Shown in pieces: positions 10,814 through 22,639 of a DNA stretch of 64,000 bases. The position numbers and the translations under genes are program-made. The stretch is from Cupriavidus sp. D384 (GTDB lineage: Bacteria > Pseudomonadota > Gammaproteobacteria > Burkholderiales > Burkholderiaceae), in NCBI RefSeq assembly GCF_001652915.1, contig NZ_BBQI01000009.1, forward strand, positions 287,145 to 351,144. Direction: 5' to 3'. Position 1 is the stretch's first letter; each line of letters begins with the position of its first letter. Below the pieces are notes generated by a model. That model was not told the origin of the DNA. It saw nothing but the letters and a program-made list of their open reading frames with translations, and did not search any database.

Positions 10814-10965
10814 GCGCTGAAACATGCCGGGGAAAAAGCACCGAGTGACGGCTCCCGGCCTCTGCCCCACGACTGGGCCACCAGCGTGCGCAGAGAAACC
10901 GGCGGCATGACCGCCGGGCGCCCTCGCCTACGAACCGCCATTCGGCGCGCAGCACGGATAACGAC

Positions 10966-11724
10966 TTGATCCTGTACGAATATCCTTTCAACGAACGCAT
11001 CAGGACGCTCCTGCGCCTGGAAGACCTGTTCGATCGGCTGGATTATTTCCTCGGGCAGGAACATCCGCTGCAGCACCACGTTGCCATCACCACGATCTTC
11101 GAGATCATCGACGTGGCCGGCCGTGCCGACCTCAAGACCGACCTGATCAAGGAACTGGAGCGCCAGCGCCAGGCCCTGGCGCCGTTGCGTGCCAATCCGC
11201 ATATCGACCAGGATGCGCTGGTGGCCGTCGTCACCGAAGTCGAACAGGGCATTGCCGCGCTGAGCCAGACCGTTGGCAAGGCCGGTCAGTTGCTGACCGA
11301 CAACGAGTGGCTCACCAGCATCCGCAGCCGCGCCATCATTCCGGGCGGCACCTGCGAGTTCGACCTGCCGGCGTACTACGCCTGGCAACACCATCCCGCC
11401 GAAGACCGCCGTGCCGATATCCTCAAGTGGGCCCGGCCGCTGACCTCGCTGCGCATGGGTGCGACCATCGTGCTGCGCCTGCTGCGCGAGTCGGGCCAGA
11501 GCGGCAAGGTCATCGCCACGGGCGGCAGCTATCAGCAGATGCTGTCTGGCCGCAGCTACCAGCTGATGCAGGTGTACCTGGACGAATCGCTGCTGGCCTT
11601 CATTCCCGAGATGAGCGCCAACAAGTACATGCTCTGGGTGCGCTTTACCCAGCAGGACGGCGACATGCGGCCGCGCTCGGTCGACGCGGACATCCCCTTC
11701 CTGCTCAAACTCTGTAACTTCTGA
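10966..11724 (+). CDS. zapD: Cell division protein ZapD
   Basis: A 252-residue cytoplasmic protein that cross-links FtsZ filaments at the Z-ring. The sequence matches the YacF/ZapD family throughout: the start [18 protein letters not shown], the central [11 protein letters not shown] and the C-terminal LLKLCNF. The start codon is TTG, chosen because it gives the conserved family N-terminus (E. coli 247 residues). yacG begins 8 bases after the stop. Its partner ftsZ is encoded about 13 kb away on the other strand. Confidence 0.93.
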   Translation: MILYEYPFNERIRTLLRLEDLFDRLDYFLGQEHPLQHHVAITTIFEIIDVAGRADLKTDLIKELERQRQALAPLRANPHIDQDALVAVVTEVEQGIAALSQTVGKAGQLLTDNEWLTSIRSRAIIPGGTCEFDLPAYYAWQHHPAEDRRADILKWARPLTSLRMGATIVLRLLRESGQSGKVIATGGSYQQMLSGRSYQLMQVYLDESLLAFIPEMSANKYMLWVRFTQQDGDMRPRSVDADIPFLLKLCNF

Positions 11725-11732
11725 AGTCCGCG

Positions 11733-11924
11733 ATGCCAGCCGTCGTCAAGTGTCCCACCTGCGGCAAGGATGTTGCCTGGGTGCCGGAAAACAAGTTCCG
11801 CCCGTTCTGCTCCGATCGCTGCAAGCAGATCGACCTGGGCGCCTGGGCATCCGAGAAATACGTCATCGGCGGCAAGCCGGATGAAACGCCATCGCCAGAC
11901 CTGCCGGCGGACGAGGAAGACTGA
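11733..11924 (+). CDS. yacG: DNA gyrase inhibitor YacG
   Basis: A 63-residue zinc protein of the YacG family, which binds GyrB and inhibits gyrase. Four cysteines form the zinc site: CPTC at the start and CSDRC in the middle, with the family motif KCPTCGK and [17 protein letters not shown]. It is cotranscribed with zapD. The acidic tail (DLPADEED) is usual. Confidence 0.95.
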   Translation: MPAVVKCPTCGKDVAWVPENKFRPFCSDRCKQIDLGAWASEKYVIGGKPDETPSPDLPADEED

Positions 11925-11964
11925 AGACTCGCCGCCTGGCTTGGCCGGGCCTGTTTACCTGCAT

Positions 11965-12408
11965 TCAGCTGGCGCTGGATTCCTGCGCCAGCCAGTCGAC
12001 AACCGGGATTGTCGCCGGTAGCAACGGCCCGACGTCCACGGGCACTGCCTGCCAGGAAAACGCCTGGCCTTCCCTGCCGACCGGCTCGCCGCGCCAATCG
12101 GTGATCTTGCAGAAATACAGCCGCACATAGGCGTGCGGGTAATCATGTTCAAGCGTGTGCCAGCGTTCGCTGCGCAGGATGTCGAGCCCCAGTTCCTCGT
12201 GGAGTTCGCGCGCCAGCGCGTCCTCGACGGATTCGCCCGGTTCCAGCTTGCCGCCCGGGAATTCCCAGTAGCCTTCGTACGGCTTGCCCGCCGGGCGCTG
12301 TGCCAGCAGGAAGCGGCCATCGGGCTGGACCATGACGCCCACGGCCACCTCGGTGACCTTGCGCGTCTGCCCGTCGGCCGTCGTCACGGTTTCCATCTGC
12401 GCCGTCAT
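11965..12408 (-). CDS. mutT: MutT-type Nudix hydrolase (8-oxo-dGTP diphosphatase)
   Basis: A 147-residue Nudix enzyme that cleanses oxidised nucleotides (8-oxo-dGTP to 8-oxo-dGMP). The full Nudix box is present at residues 53-75, ending RELHEELGL, and is preceded by the MutT-type segment GYWEFPGGK. An alternative start is Met5. It is six bases downstream of the DUF815 ATPase gene and is probably translated from the same mRNA as argJ. The specific substrate is inferred from family resemblance. Confidence 0.85.
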   Translation of the reverse strand: MTAQMETVTTADGQTRKVTEVAVGVMVQPDGRFLLAQRPAGKPYEGYWEFPGGKLEPGESVEDALARELHEELGLDILRSERWHTLEHDYPHAYVRLYFCKITDWRGEPVGREGQAFSWQAVPVDVGPLLPATIPVVDWLAQESSAS

Positions 12409-12414
12409 CGCCCG

Positions 12415-13305
12415 TTATTCCTTGTCAGCCACAAACGGCTTGCCATGCTTGCCGCCCCAGTCGCGCGCAAATTGCCAGGCCACCCGGCCTGAACGCGAGC
12501 CGCGCTCCAGCGCCCAGACCAGCGCGTCGCCGCGCGCCGCCTCGATATCGGCCGGCGTGCAGCCGAAGTGCGACAGCCAGTGTCCGACGATCGCCAGGTA
12601 TTCGTCCTGCTTCGGCGGATAGAACGACAGCCACAGGCCGAAGCGCTCGGACAGCGAAATCTTCTCTTCCACCACCTCGCCCGGATGGATCTCGCCATCT
12701 GACGTGTGCTGGTAGGTCTCGTTGTCCTTCATGTACTCGGGCAGCAGATGGCGCCGGTTCGACGTGGCATAGATCAGCACGTTGTCCGATTGCGCGGCCA
12801 CCGAGCCGTCGAGCGCCGATTTCAGCGACTTGTAGCCCGACTCGCCATCCTCGAACGACAGGTCGTCGCAGAAGATCACAAAACGCTCCGGGCGCGAAGC
12901 CAGCTTCTCGACGATATCGCCCAGGTCGCCCAGGTCGTCCTTGTCCACTTCCACCAGGCGCAGCCCGTCCTGCACGAATTCGTTCAGGATGGCCTTGATC
13001 AGCGACGACTTGCCCGTGCCGCGTGCGCCGGTCAGCAGCACGTTGTTGGCCGGCAGGCCTTTGACGAACTGGCGCGAATTGGCCACGATCGCGTCTTTCT
13101 GGCGATCGATGTTCTTCAGGTCGGTCAGGTGAATCGGCGGCAGCTGGCGGATCGCCTGCAGATAGCCGATGTTGCCAAACAGACTCTGCCGCTTGCGCCA
13201 GCGGAATGCCACCGCCTCCTTCCAGTCCGCTGCGGTCAGTTCGGGCGGCAGCCATTGTTCAAGGCGGGCAAGGAAGTTGTCGAGGCGGGCAGCAAGGTCG
13301 GACAT
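12415..13305 (-). CDS. DUF815-family AAA ATPase
   Basis: A 296-residue predicted ATPase of the DUF815 family; its cellular role is not established. Walker A GARGTGKS is at residues 93-100 and the Walker B strand FVIFCDD is at 142-148, followed by a segment resembling a sensor region (IYATSNRRHLLPE). The N-terminal 80 residues are helical and lack a known motif. The gene sits between argJ and mutT on the same strand, an order found in related betaproteobacteria. Confidence 0.88.
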   Translation of the reverse strand: MSDLAARLDNFLARLEQWLPPELTAADWKEAVAFRWRKRQSLFGNIGYLQAIRQLPPIHLTDLKNIDRQKDAIVANSRQFVKGLPANNVLLTGARGTGKSSLIKAILNEFVQDGLRLVEVDKDDLGDLGDIVEKLASRPERFVIFCDDLSFEDGESGYKSLKSALDGSVAAQSDNVLIYATSNRRHLLPEYMKDNETYQHTSDGEIHPGEVVEEKISLSERFGLWLSFYPPKQDEYLAIVGHWLSHFGCTPADIEAARGDALVWALERGSRSGRVAWQFARDWGGKHGKPFVADKE

Positions 13306-13374
13306 GGGGCGCTTCTTCTCAGACGAAAGGCGGGATACGAAAGACGACAGGCGAAAACTTGAAAGTTTTACGAC

Positions 13375-14601
13375 TTACGAACGGTAATCGGCGTTGATCG
13401 ACACGTAGTCGTGCGACAGGTCGCAGGTCCATACCGTGGCCTCGGCATTGCCGCGGCCCAGCGCGATACGCACCGTGATCTCGGCCTGCTTCATCACGCG
13501 CTGGCCGTCTTCCTCGCGATATTCGGGGTTGCGGCCACCGTCGCGTGCCACCCAGACGTCGTCCAGCCACAGGTTGACGCGGTCCACATCGAGGTCGTTG
13601 ACGCCGGCGTAGCCGACGGCAGCCAGGATACGGCCCAGGTTGGGGTCCGACGCATAGAACGCGGTCTTGACCAGCGGCGAATGGGCCACGGCATAGGCAA
13701 TCTGGCGGCATTCCGCCACATCCTTGCCGCCTTCCACGCGGATCGTCATCAGCTTGGTGGCGCCTTCGCCATCGCGCACGATCATCTGGGCCAGCTCCTG
13801 GGCCAGCGACGTCACGGCGTCGCGCAGCGCTTCGAAGGCCGCGCCTTCGGCGCTGGTCACGCTGGCGCCGGACTTGCCCGAGGCGATCAGCACGAACGAG
13901 TCATTGGTCGACGTATCGCCATCGATCGTGATGCTGTTGAACGAATGGTCGGCCGCGTGCGACACCAGCTTCTGCAGCACAGGCTGCGCCACGGCAGCGT
14001 CCATGGCGATAAAGCCAAGCATCGTCGCCATGTTCGGGCGGATCATGCCGGCGCCCTTGCTGATACCCGACAGGGTCACGGTCTTGCCGTCAATCTGCAC
14101 CGTGCGCGATGCGGCCTTCGGCTGCGTGTCGGTGGTCATGATCGATTCGGCAGCCGCCAGCCAGTTGTCGGCACGCGCATTGGTGATGGCCGCGGGCAGC
14201 GCCGCGGTCAGGCGATCCACCGGCAATTGCTCCAGGATCACGCCGGTCGAGAACGGCAGCACCTGGTTGGCGGCGATGCCGAGTTGCTTCGCCAGTGCGT
14301 CGCACGTGGCACGAGCCGCAGCCAGGCCCGGCTCGCCGGTGCCGGCATTGGCATTGCCCGTATTGACCACCAGCGCGCGAATGCCCGCGCCGGCAGCCAG
14401 GTGCTCACGGCAAACCTGCACCGGCGCAGCGCAGAAGCGGTTCTGCGTGAAGACACCCGCCACCGTGCTGCCTTCGGCAACCTTCACCACCAGCACGTCC
14501 TTGCGATTGGCCTTGCGGATGCCGCCCTCGGCCCAGCCGAGTTCGACGCCAGCAACGGATTTCAGGTTTTCTGCCTGCGGCAGGGGCAAGTTCACGGGCA
14601 T
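13375..14601 (-). CDS. argJ: Bifunctional ornithine acetyltransferase / N-acetylglutamate synthase
   Basis: A 408-residue enzyme of arginine synthesis that transfers the acetyl group from N-acetylornithine to glutamate. ArgJ cleaves itself before the nucleophilic Thr in the motif ATML; here that is Thr193 in [13 protein letters not shown]. The GTGNANAG-like segment [13 protein letters not shown] is also conserved. The start at 14601 ([13 protein letters not shown]) fits the family; the frame is open to 14646. A 15-bp perfect inverted repeat lies between it and secA. Confidence 0.96.
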   Translation of the reverse strand: MPVNLPLPQAENLKSVAGVELGWAEGGIRKANRKDVLVVKVAEGSTVAGVFTQNRFCAAPVQVCREHLAAGAGIRALVVNTGNANAGTGEPGLAAARATCDALAKQLGIAANQVLPFSTGVILEQLPVDRLTAALPAAITNARADNWLAAAESIMTTDTQPKAASRTVQIDGKTVTLSGISKGAGMIRPNMATMLGFIAMDAAVAQPVLQKLVSHAADHSFNSITIDGDTSTNDSFVLIASGKSGASVTSAEGAAFEALRDAVTSLAQELAQMIVRDGEGATKLMTIRVEGGKDVAECRQIAYAVAHSPLVKTAFYASDPNLGRILAAVGYAGVNDLDVDRVNLWLDDVWVARDGGRNPEYREEDGQRVMKQAEITVRIALGRGNAEATVWTCDLSHDYVSINADYRS

Positions 14602-14643
14602 GTTCGTTTCCTTTGCTGCAAATTGTGTGATGCACCTGATGAA

Positions 14644-14678
14644 CATGCCCGCTTGAGCGGCAGGCTCAAGCGGGCATG
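14644..14678. repeat. 15-bp perfect inverted repeat between secA and argJ
   Basis: CATGCCCGCTTGAGC (14644-14658) and its exact reverse complement (14664-14678) flank a 5-base loop. There is no T run on either side, so it is a strong hairpin rather than a classic terminator. It could attenuate read-through from secA into argJ or stabilise an mRNA end. Confidence 0.7.
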
Positions 14679-14738
14679 TCCAGGGATTCGGTCGGTGCCG
14701 CGCCGCGTCGGCGCGTCACCGGCAGTGACGGGCTGGCT

Positions 14739-17531
<2,793 letters not shown>

Positions 17532-17774
17532 CGAGTGCTTTCACCTGCGCGGCAGACCGGTACGAGACCCGCCAAACCCGCGCGAGGAATGGGTAGATTG
17601 GCGCAAAACGCCGAGTTTATCATGTGCCGATGTCCTGACCGGACCTGTCGCCAGCACGGATTCTGTACAGGTACAACAGCCCGGCCCCCTTGACTGGCGG
17701 CCTGTGCAGCAGGTTGGGACAGGCGCGCCGGCTTCAATGTTCCGGCCTCGTGGCCCCACGGCGATCCGTGACCA

Positions 17775-18719
17775 TCAGCGGATGGCCGTCCGGTCGGTCG
17801 GCACCGGGGCTGCAGCCAGGGGCGCCTGGGCCGGTGCGGGCGCCGCGGCGGTCAGGAAACCGCCCGGATTGCGGGGCACGCCGTTCACGTGAACCTCGAA
17901 ATGCAGGTGCGCACCGGTAGACCGGCCCGTGCTGCCCACCCGTGCAATCAGCTGGCCCGGCCGGACCAGGTCACCTGCCTTTACCAGCACTTTCGATGCA
18001 TGGGCATAGCGGGTCTTGAGGCCGTTGCCATGGTCGATATCGATCATGTTGCCGTACTCGTGGTGCCATTCCGACGCCACCACGACCCCGCCGGCGGCAG
18101 CCACGATCGGCGTGCCGGCGAGCGCGACGAAGTCCACCCCATCGTGCTGCGACCGGCGGCCGGTAAAGGGATCGATGCGCGTGCCGAAGCCCGATCCATC
18201 GTAGCCAGACGCTACCGGCAGCACGCTGGGCTGACGGCGCTCGCGCATCTGGCGGTCCATCAGTGCGGTTTCGATCACGTCGAAATAGTCGGCGCGATGG
18301 TCGGCCTGCCGGCCCAGCCGCGCCAGTTCGTCGCGCAGTTCGGGCATCGTGAGGTCGCTGGACAGGGCCGGGCTGGCCGGGCCGCCGCGTGCCGGGCGAT
18401 GGCGGAAATCGAAATCCCGGGGGGAGATGCCGGCCAGGCCGGACACGCGCTCGCCGAGCGCATCGAGGCGCACCATCTGGGCCTGTAGTTCACCCAGGCG
18501 GGCGGCCATCACGGCCAGGTTCTCGCGCAGGAAGGCGTTGTCGCGCGCGTGGCGGGTGACTTCCGGCGCCGATGCGTTACGGGCCAGCAGCCAGGTCAGC
18601 CCCGAAGAAGCCGCCGCCACCAGTGCGCACAGCACCAGGCCTGAGAGCACGACGCGCGCCCGCGTCAATTGAAAGCGAAACACCCGCGGCTCGCGCGGAT
18701 GCAGCACGATGATTTGCAT
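17775..18719 (-). CDS. M23-family peptidoglycan endopeptidase, membrane-anchored
   Basis: A 314-residue protein with a short cytoplasmic start, one membrane span (about residues 23-45), a helical region with likely coiled coil (60-95) and a C-terminal LytM/M23 domain (about 170-290). The zinc ligands of active M23 enzymes are present: His192 and Asp196 in QHDGVDF, and His273 in HLHFE. It is therefore likely an active peptidoglycan hydrolase rather than an EnvC/NlpD-type activator with lost ligands. The start is set at 18719 (MQIIVLHPREPR). Location between secA and dciA is conserved in Ralstonia-type genomes. Confidence 0.9.
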   Translation of the reverse strand: MQIIVLHPREPRVFRFQLTRARVVLSGLVLCALVAAASSGLTWLLARNASAPEVTRHARDNAFLRENLAVMAARLGELQAQMVRLDALGERVSGLAGISPRDFDFRHRPARGGPASPALSSDLTMPELRDELARLGRQADHRADYFDVIETALMDRQMRERRQPSVLPVASGYDGSGFGTRIDPFTGRRSQHDGVDFVALAGTPIVAAAGGVVVASEWHHEYGNMIDIDHGNGLKTRYAHASKVLVKAGDLVRPGQLIARVGSTGRSTGAHLHFEVHVNGVPRNPGGFLTAAAPAPAQAPLAAAPVPTDRTAIR

Positions 18720-18813
18720 GACCGTTCCCCAATTCCCTAAGGACGGCGCCAGAAGGCACCGGCGCGCATGCAGGCATCGCATCCCGGCTCTCGGACGGGC
18801 AAGGATTGCGCGC

Positions 18814-18819
18814 TAGAAT
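18814..18819 (+). promoter_or_regulatory. -10 element placing the dciA transcript start at its ATG
   Basis: TAGAAT lies exactly six bases before the dciA ATG. With usual geometry the transcript would begin at the start codon. No -35 of quality is seen (TCGGAC at 17 bases) and there is no Shine-Dalgarno sequence. Confidence 0.5.
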
Positions 18820-18825
18820 GCGCGC

Positions 18826-19329
18826 ATGCGCTTGTTCACCCACCACGCTCTCCAGACCCCGAACGCCAAGCCTCTCAACGATTGGCTGGCGAAGTCCGGG
18901 CCGGTTTCCGCGCTGATGCAGACCGCGCGGCAACTGGCGTCACTGGAAGCGGAAGTCTTCGCGTTGCTGCCTCCCGCCCTGCGCAGCGGCATTGCGGTGG
19001 GCGGCATCAAGACCGACAACCGGGGCCCGCAGGCAGAGCAGACGCTGCTGTTGCTGGCCGCCCATGGAGCGGCCGCCGCGCGGGTCAGGCAAGTGGTGCC
19101 CACATTGCTTTCCCGGCTGCAACAACGAGGCTCGCAGGTTACTTCAATCCGTGTGCGGGTACAACCCGAGGTGGGCCGCGGCGACTGGGACACCGGTCCG
19201 GCCGAGCGCAAGCCGCGCACGCAGAACCTGTCGCAGGCCGGGCTGCAGAGCATGGACGCGCTGGCGCACGACCTCGAGGATTCACCGCTGAAGGATGCCG
19301 TCCAGGCATTGCTGGCGCGTCATCGCTGA
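18826..19329 (+). CDS. dciA: DciA-family replication protein (DUF721)
   Basis: A 167-residue protein of the DciA/DUF721 family, which in bacteria lacking DnaC helps load the replicative helicase DnaB. The N-terminal half (LNDWLAKSGPVSALMQ onwards) is the DUF721-like region; the C-terminal part is variable. It diverges from the M23 gene across 106 bases. The position next to secA and upstream of lpxC is typical for Ralstonia-Cupriavidus. No ribosome binding site precedes the ATG, and a -10 element sits six bases upstream, suggesting a leaderless mRNA. Confidence 0.8.
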   Translation: MRLFTHHALQTPNAKPLNDWLAKSGPVSALMQTARQLASLEAEVFALLPPALRSGIAVGGIKTDNRGPQAEQTLLLLAAHGAAAARVRQVVPTLLSRLQQRGSQVTSIRVRVQPEVGRGDWDTGPAERKPRTQNLSQAGLQSMDALAHDLEDSPLKDAVQALLARHR

Positions 19330-19381
19330 AGCCGCGAAATTCCTGAAGCGTTTCATTTTTCCGCTTCACGAGAATCCACGC

Positions 19382-19404
19382 TATTTGCGTCGATGGCGCA
19401 AATA
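19382..19404. promoter_or_regulatory. Palindrome upstream of the M20 cassette (candidate operator)
   Basis: TATTTGCG and CGCAAATA are perfect inverted 8-mers separated by 7 bases. The site lies 100 bases before the promoter of the M20 gene. No regulator gene is adjacent. Confidence 0.45.
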
Positions 19405-19464
19405 CGGCGGACATCGCAGATCCTGATATTTCCCCGCATTTTTAAAATGCCGGTCCTGCCGTGC

Positions 19465-19497
19465 ACGTCATGTTTGCCGCGGGCAAAAGCATGACGT
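19465..19497. repeat. Long inverted repeat upstream of the M20 cassette
   Basis: ACGTCATG/CATGACGT with inner TTTGCC/GGCAAA gives a 14-bp stem with a two-base AG bulge and a GCG loop. It ends 9 bases before the candidate -35. It may be an operator or the end of the dciA transcript; there is no T run. Confidence 0.55.
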
Positions 19498-19505
19498 CGA
19501 GCAAT

Positions 19506-19532
19506 TTGACAAATCCTTCCGGCCCATAGAAT
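19506..19532 (+). promoter_or_regulatory. Candidate promoter of the M20 cassette with a short spacer
   Basis: Consensus TTGACA (19506-19511) and TAGAAT (19527-19532) are separated by only 15 bases, which is short for sigma-70. A strong AAGGAG site follows just before the ATG at 19583. Confidence 0.45.
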
Positions 19533-19582
19533 GGCCTCGGGCGTACATCACGACCCTTTGCATCGTTCAAAGGAGAAGCACC

Positions 19583-20755
19583 ATGTACCAGAGCATTCTG
19601 AAAGCCATTGCCGAAAGCGAGGACAAGTTCATCCGCATTCGACGACAGATCCACCAGCATCCGGAAATCGGTTTCGAGGAAACCCGGACCAGTGATCTCG
19701 TAGGAGAAATGCTGGAAGGCTGGGGCTACGAAGTGCATCGCGGTTTAGCTAAAACCGGGGTGGTCGGCACACTGAAGGTCGGCACCGGCAGCAAGCGCCT
19801 GGGCATCCGCGCCGACATGGACGCATTGCCCATGACCGAAAACAGTCAAAAGGAATGGAGCAGCACCGTCCCCGGCAAATTCCACGGCTGCGGCCATGAC
19901 GGACATACTGCCATCCTGTTATGCGCCGCGGAGTATCTGGCAAAAACCCGGAATTTCGACGGTACGCTGCATCTGGTTTTCCAGCCCGCAGAAGAATTGC
20001 TCTACGGCGGAAAAGTCATGGTGCATGACGGATTGTTCGAGCAGTTTCCCTGCGATGCCATTTTCGCGATGCATAACATGCCGGGATTCAAGGAGTGCGA
20101 GTTCTATTTCAGGAAAGGCGCATTCATGGCGTCGTCCGATACGCTCCATATCGAAATCACCGGCGTCGGCGGCCATGGCGCGATTCCCGAGAAAACCATC
20201 GATGCCACGCTGGTTGCCTGCCATGTCGGCACGGCGCTGCAGAGCATTGTCTCGCGCAATGTCTCGCCGTTTGAAGCGGCTGTGATCACCATCGGCAGCA
20301 TCCAGTCCGGGGAGGCGCCAAACATTATCAACAGCAAGGCGCTTATGAAACTGAGCGTTCGCTCGTTGAATCCCACCGTCCGCACATTGCTGCTCAAGCG
20401 GATTGGCGAATTGGCCCAGATGCAGGCCCAGAGTTTTGGCGCCACCGCCGAAGTCATGCATGTGAACGGGAGCCCGGTGCTGGTCAATGACGACCAGGCC
20501 ACCGAGTTCGCCGCCGAGGTGGCGCGCGATGTGTTCGGCATGGACAAGGTACATACCGATGCGCCTCAACTGCCCGGCAGCGAGGACTTCGCCTTCATGC
20601 TGGAGGCCAACCCGAACGGCAGCTACATGCTGATCGGCAGCGGCGACGACCCGGGCTATTGCATGGTGCATCACCCGGGTTACGACTTCAACGACAAATG
20701 CCTGGTGCCTGCCGCCGCATACTGGTGCGCCATGACCGAGCGCTTTCTCAAATAA
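19583..20755 (+). CDS. M20-family amidohydrolase (hippurate hydrolase / N-acyl-amino-acid deacylase type)
   Basis: A 390-residue zinc-dependent hydrolase of the M20D group, which cleaves the amide bond of N-acyl or aromatic-acyl amino acids. The metal-binding motif GCGHDGHTA includes Cys103 and its neighbours, the FQPAEE motif carries the catalytic Glu137 and metal-ligand Glu138, and a C-terminal His ligand lies in MVHHPGYDFND. There is no signal peptide, so it is cytoplasmic. Codon choice is looser than in neighbours (frequent AAA, TTG, GGA), consistent with recent arrival. A membrane protein gene follows after 33 bases. The exact substrate is unknown. A second M20 paralogue is at 60411-61604. 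Confidence 0.85.
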   Translation: MYQSILKAIAESEDKFIRIRRQIHQHPEIGFEETRTSDLVGEMLEGWGYEVHRGLAKTGVVGTLKVGTGSKRLGIRADMDALPMTENSQKEWSSTVPGKFHGCGHDGHTAILLCAAEYLAKTRNFDGTLHLVFQPAEELLYGGKVMVHDGLFEQFPCDAIFAMHNMPGFKECEFYFRKGAFMASSDTLHIEITGVGGHGAIPEKTIDATLVACHVGTALQSIVSRNVSPFEAAVITIGSIQSGEAPNIINSKALMKLSVRSLNPTVRTLLLKRIGELAQMQAQSFGATAEVMHVNGSPVLVNDDQATEFAAEVARDVFGMDKVHTDAPQLPGSEDFAFMLEANPNGSYMLIGSGDDPGYCMVHHPGYDFNDKCLVPAAAYWCAMTERFLK

Positions 20756-20788
20756 CCCGGGCCAAGCCCGGATTCAGAGGCGCTTCCG

Positions 20789-21493
20789 ATGAAAACACAG
20801 GACCTGGCGCTGGTGGCGCTGCTCTGCCTGATGCTTCTGCCGTTTGCCGTTTTCCCCGAATGGCTCGCTGCCTACAAGACGTTCAATGGGCAGCACGGCA
20901 TGGTGATGGCGTTTATCAAGTTTGGCATCCTGGCGACGCTGGGCGAAGTCATCGGGCAGCGCATTCGCACCGGCCGTTATCTGGAAAAGGGATTCGGCAT
21001 GGTGCCGAGAATGGTGGTCTGGGGAATTCTCGGCCTCTTTATCAGCATGGCTTTCAAGGTCTTTGCCGTCGGATCCCCCTATTTTGCGGAATACCTGGGC
21101 ATCGATGGCATCGTCGCGGCCATGGCAGGCGGGTTCACGATGCTGAAGCTGGCGGGCGCACTGATTATCAGCACCCTGATGAACCTGACGTTCTCGCCAG
21201 TGATGATGACCGCCCACAAGATCACTGACATGCATATCGCCCGATATCAGGGATCCTTGCGGGCATTGTGCCGGCCGATCGCCGTCGTGGAACACCTGAA
21301 GGCACTCGACTGGCAGACGCAATGGGGCTTTGTATTCAAGAAGACCATTCCCTTGTTCTGGATACCCGCCCATGGGCTGACCTTCCTGCTGCCGCCCGAT
21401 TCCCAGATCCTGTTTGCGGCGGTGCTTGGTGTCGCACTGGGGATCGTGCTGGCCGTTGCGGGACCCAAACCGGCGAAGCCCCTGCCTGCCTGA
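20789..21493 (+). CDS. Integral membrane protein of unknown family paired with the M20 gene
   Basis: A 234-residue protein with about five or six hydrophobic segments: one at the N-terminus (LVALLCLMLLPFAVF), several central ones (PRMVVWGILGLFISMAF and others), and one at the C-terminus (ILFAAVLGVALGIVLAVAG). I do not recognise the family with confidence. The pattern GE-IGQRI followed by a WG-LG segment and NLTFSPVMMTAH loosely recalls Mpv17-type channels. It is in an operon with the upstream M20 amidohydrolase, so it might move the hydrolase's substrate or product; this is inference. A terminator follows. Confidence 0.7.
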   Translation: MKTQDLALVALLCLMLLPFAVFPEWLAAYKTFNGQHGMVMAFIKFGILATLGEVIGQRIRTGRYLEKGFGMVPRMVVWGILGLFISMAFKVFAVGSPYFAEYLGIDGIVAAMAGGFTMLKLAGALIISTLMNLTFSPVMMTAHKITDMHIARYQGSLRALCRPIAVVEHLKALDWQTQWGFVFKKTIPLFWIPAHGLTFLLPPDSQILFAAVLGVALGIVLAVAGPKPAKPLPA

Positions 21494-21505
21494 CTCCGGC
21501 CCAAC

Positions 21506-21539
21506 AAAAAGCCCCCGCTCTTTCGAACGGGGGCTTTTT
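21506..21539. terminator. Bidirectional terminator between the M20 cassette and lpxC
   Basis: The stem GCCCCCG/CGGGGGC (21511-21534) is flanked by AAAAA on the left and TTTTT on the right, serving both converging transcripts. Confidence 0.9.
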
Positions 21540-21567
21540 GCGTGCTGTCAGATCCGTCTGTCGACGC

Positions 21568-22485
21568 TCAGGCGAAGGCTGGCTGGACTTGCGGCAGGAA
21601 GGCCGTCGGCGCTTCCTCGACCTTGTCGAAGGTCACGATCTCGTAGGCTTCCTGGTCGGCCAGCAGTGCGCGCAGCAGCTGGTTGTTCAGGCCATGACCC
21701 GACTTGTGGGCAATGTACGCGCCGATCAGCGGATGGCCCACCACATACAGGTCGCCGATGGCATCGAGGATCTTGTGGCGAACGAACTCGTCGCCGTAGC
21801 GCAGTTCCTCGTTGTTCAGCATGCGGTGCTCGTCGAGCACGATCGCGTTATCCAGGCTGCCGCCACGGGCCAGGCCCATCTCGCGCAGCGCTTCCACCTC
21901 GTGGGCAAAGCCAAAGGTGCGGGCTCGCGCGATTTCGCGGACATAGCTCGTATCGGCAAAGTCGATCGAGAACGTCTGGCCGGTCTTGTCGACGGCCGGA
22001 TGGCGGAAGTCGATCGTGAACGCGAGCTTGAAACCGAAGAACGGCTCCAGGCGCGCCAGCTTGTCGCCCTCGCGCACTTCCACGGCCTTCTTGACGCGGA
22101 TGAAACGCTTGGCCGCCGGCTGTTCCTCGATGCCTGCCGACTGCAGCAGGAACACAAACGAAGCCGCGCTGCCATCCATGATCGGGATTTCCTCGGCGTC
22201 GACGTCGACGTAGAGGTTGTCGATGCCCAGGCCGGCGCAAGCCGACATCAGGTGCTCGACGGTCGAAACGCGGGCGCCGTCCTTCTGCAGGACCGACGCC
22301 AGTCGGGTATCGCCAATGGCGCTGGCGGCCACGGGAATTTCCACCGCTTCCGGCAGATCGACGCGCGTAAAGACGATGCCGGTATCGGCGGGGGCCGGCC
22401 TCAGCGACAGCGTCACCTTGCGACCCGAGTGCAAACCGATGCCGACCGTCTTCACCACGGATTTGATAGTGCGCTGTTTGAGCAT
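21568..22485 (-). CDS. lpxC: UDP-3-O-acyl-N-acetylglucosamine deacetylase LpxC
   Basis: A 305-residue zinc deacetylase that catalyses the committed step of lipid A synthesis. The first zinc ligand is His78 in the VEHLMSA motif; the second pair is in [13 protein letters not shown]. The length equals the E. coli enzyme. In many proteobacteria lpxC ends the dcw region; here a peroxiredoxin gene lies between ftsZ and lpxC. The 154-base upstream gap should hold its promoter. Confidence 0.98.
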   Translation of the reverse strand: MLKQRTIKSVVKTVGIGLHSGRKVTLSLRPAPADTGIVFTRVDLPEAVEIPVAASAIGDTRLASVLQKDGARVSTVEHLMSACAGLGIDNLYVDVDAEEIPIMDGSAASFVFLLQSAGIEEQPAAKRFIRVKKAVEVREGDKLARLEPFFGFKLAFTIDFRHPAVDKTGQTFSIDFADTSYVREIARARTFGFAHEVEALREMGLARGGSLDNAIVLDEHRMLNNEELRYGDEFVRHKILDAIGDLYVVGHPLIGAYIAHKSGHGLNNQLLRALLADQEAYEIVTFDKVEEAPTAFLPQVQPAFA

Positions 22486-22639
22486 GACGGCCTCAACTAT
22501 TATTAAAAGCTATTGGGCGTAATTTCCAATAACGCGATACTACCATTTCTGGATGTATTGCGCTGCACCACTTTGTGTCCGGGTGTTATGCATTGTTAAT
22601 GAGACGCCCAATACATCACTTTCATTGACACGCTTCGTG

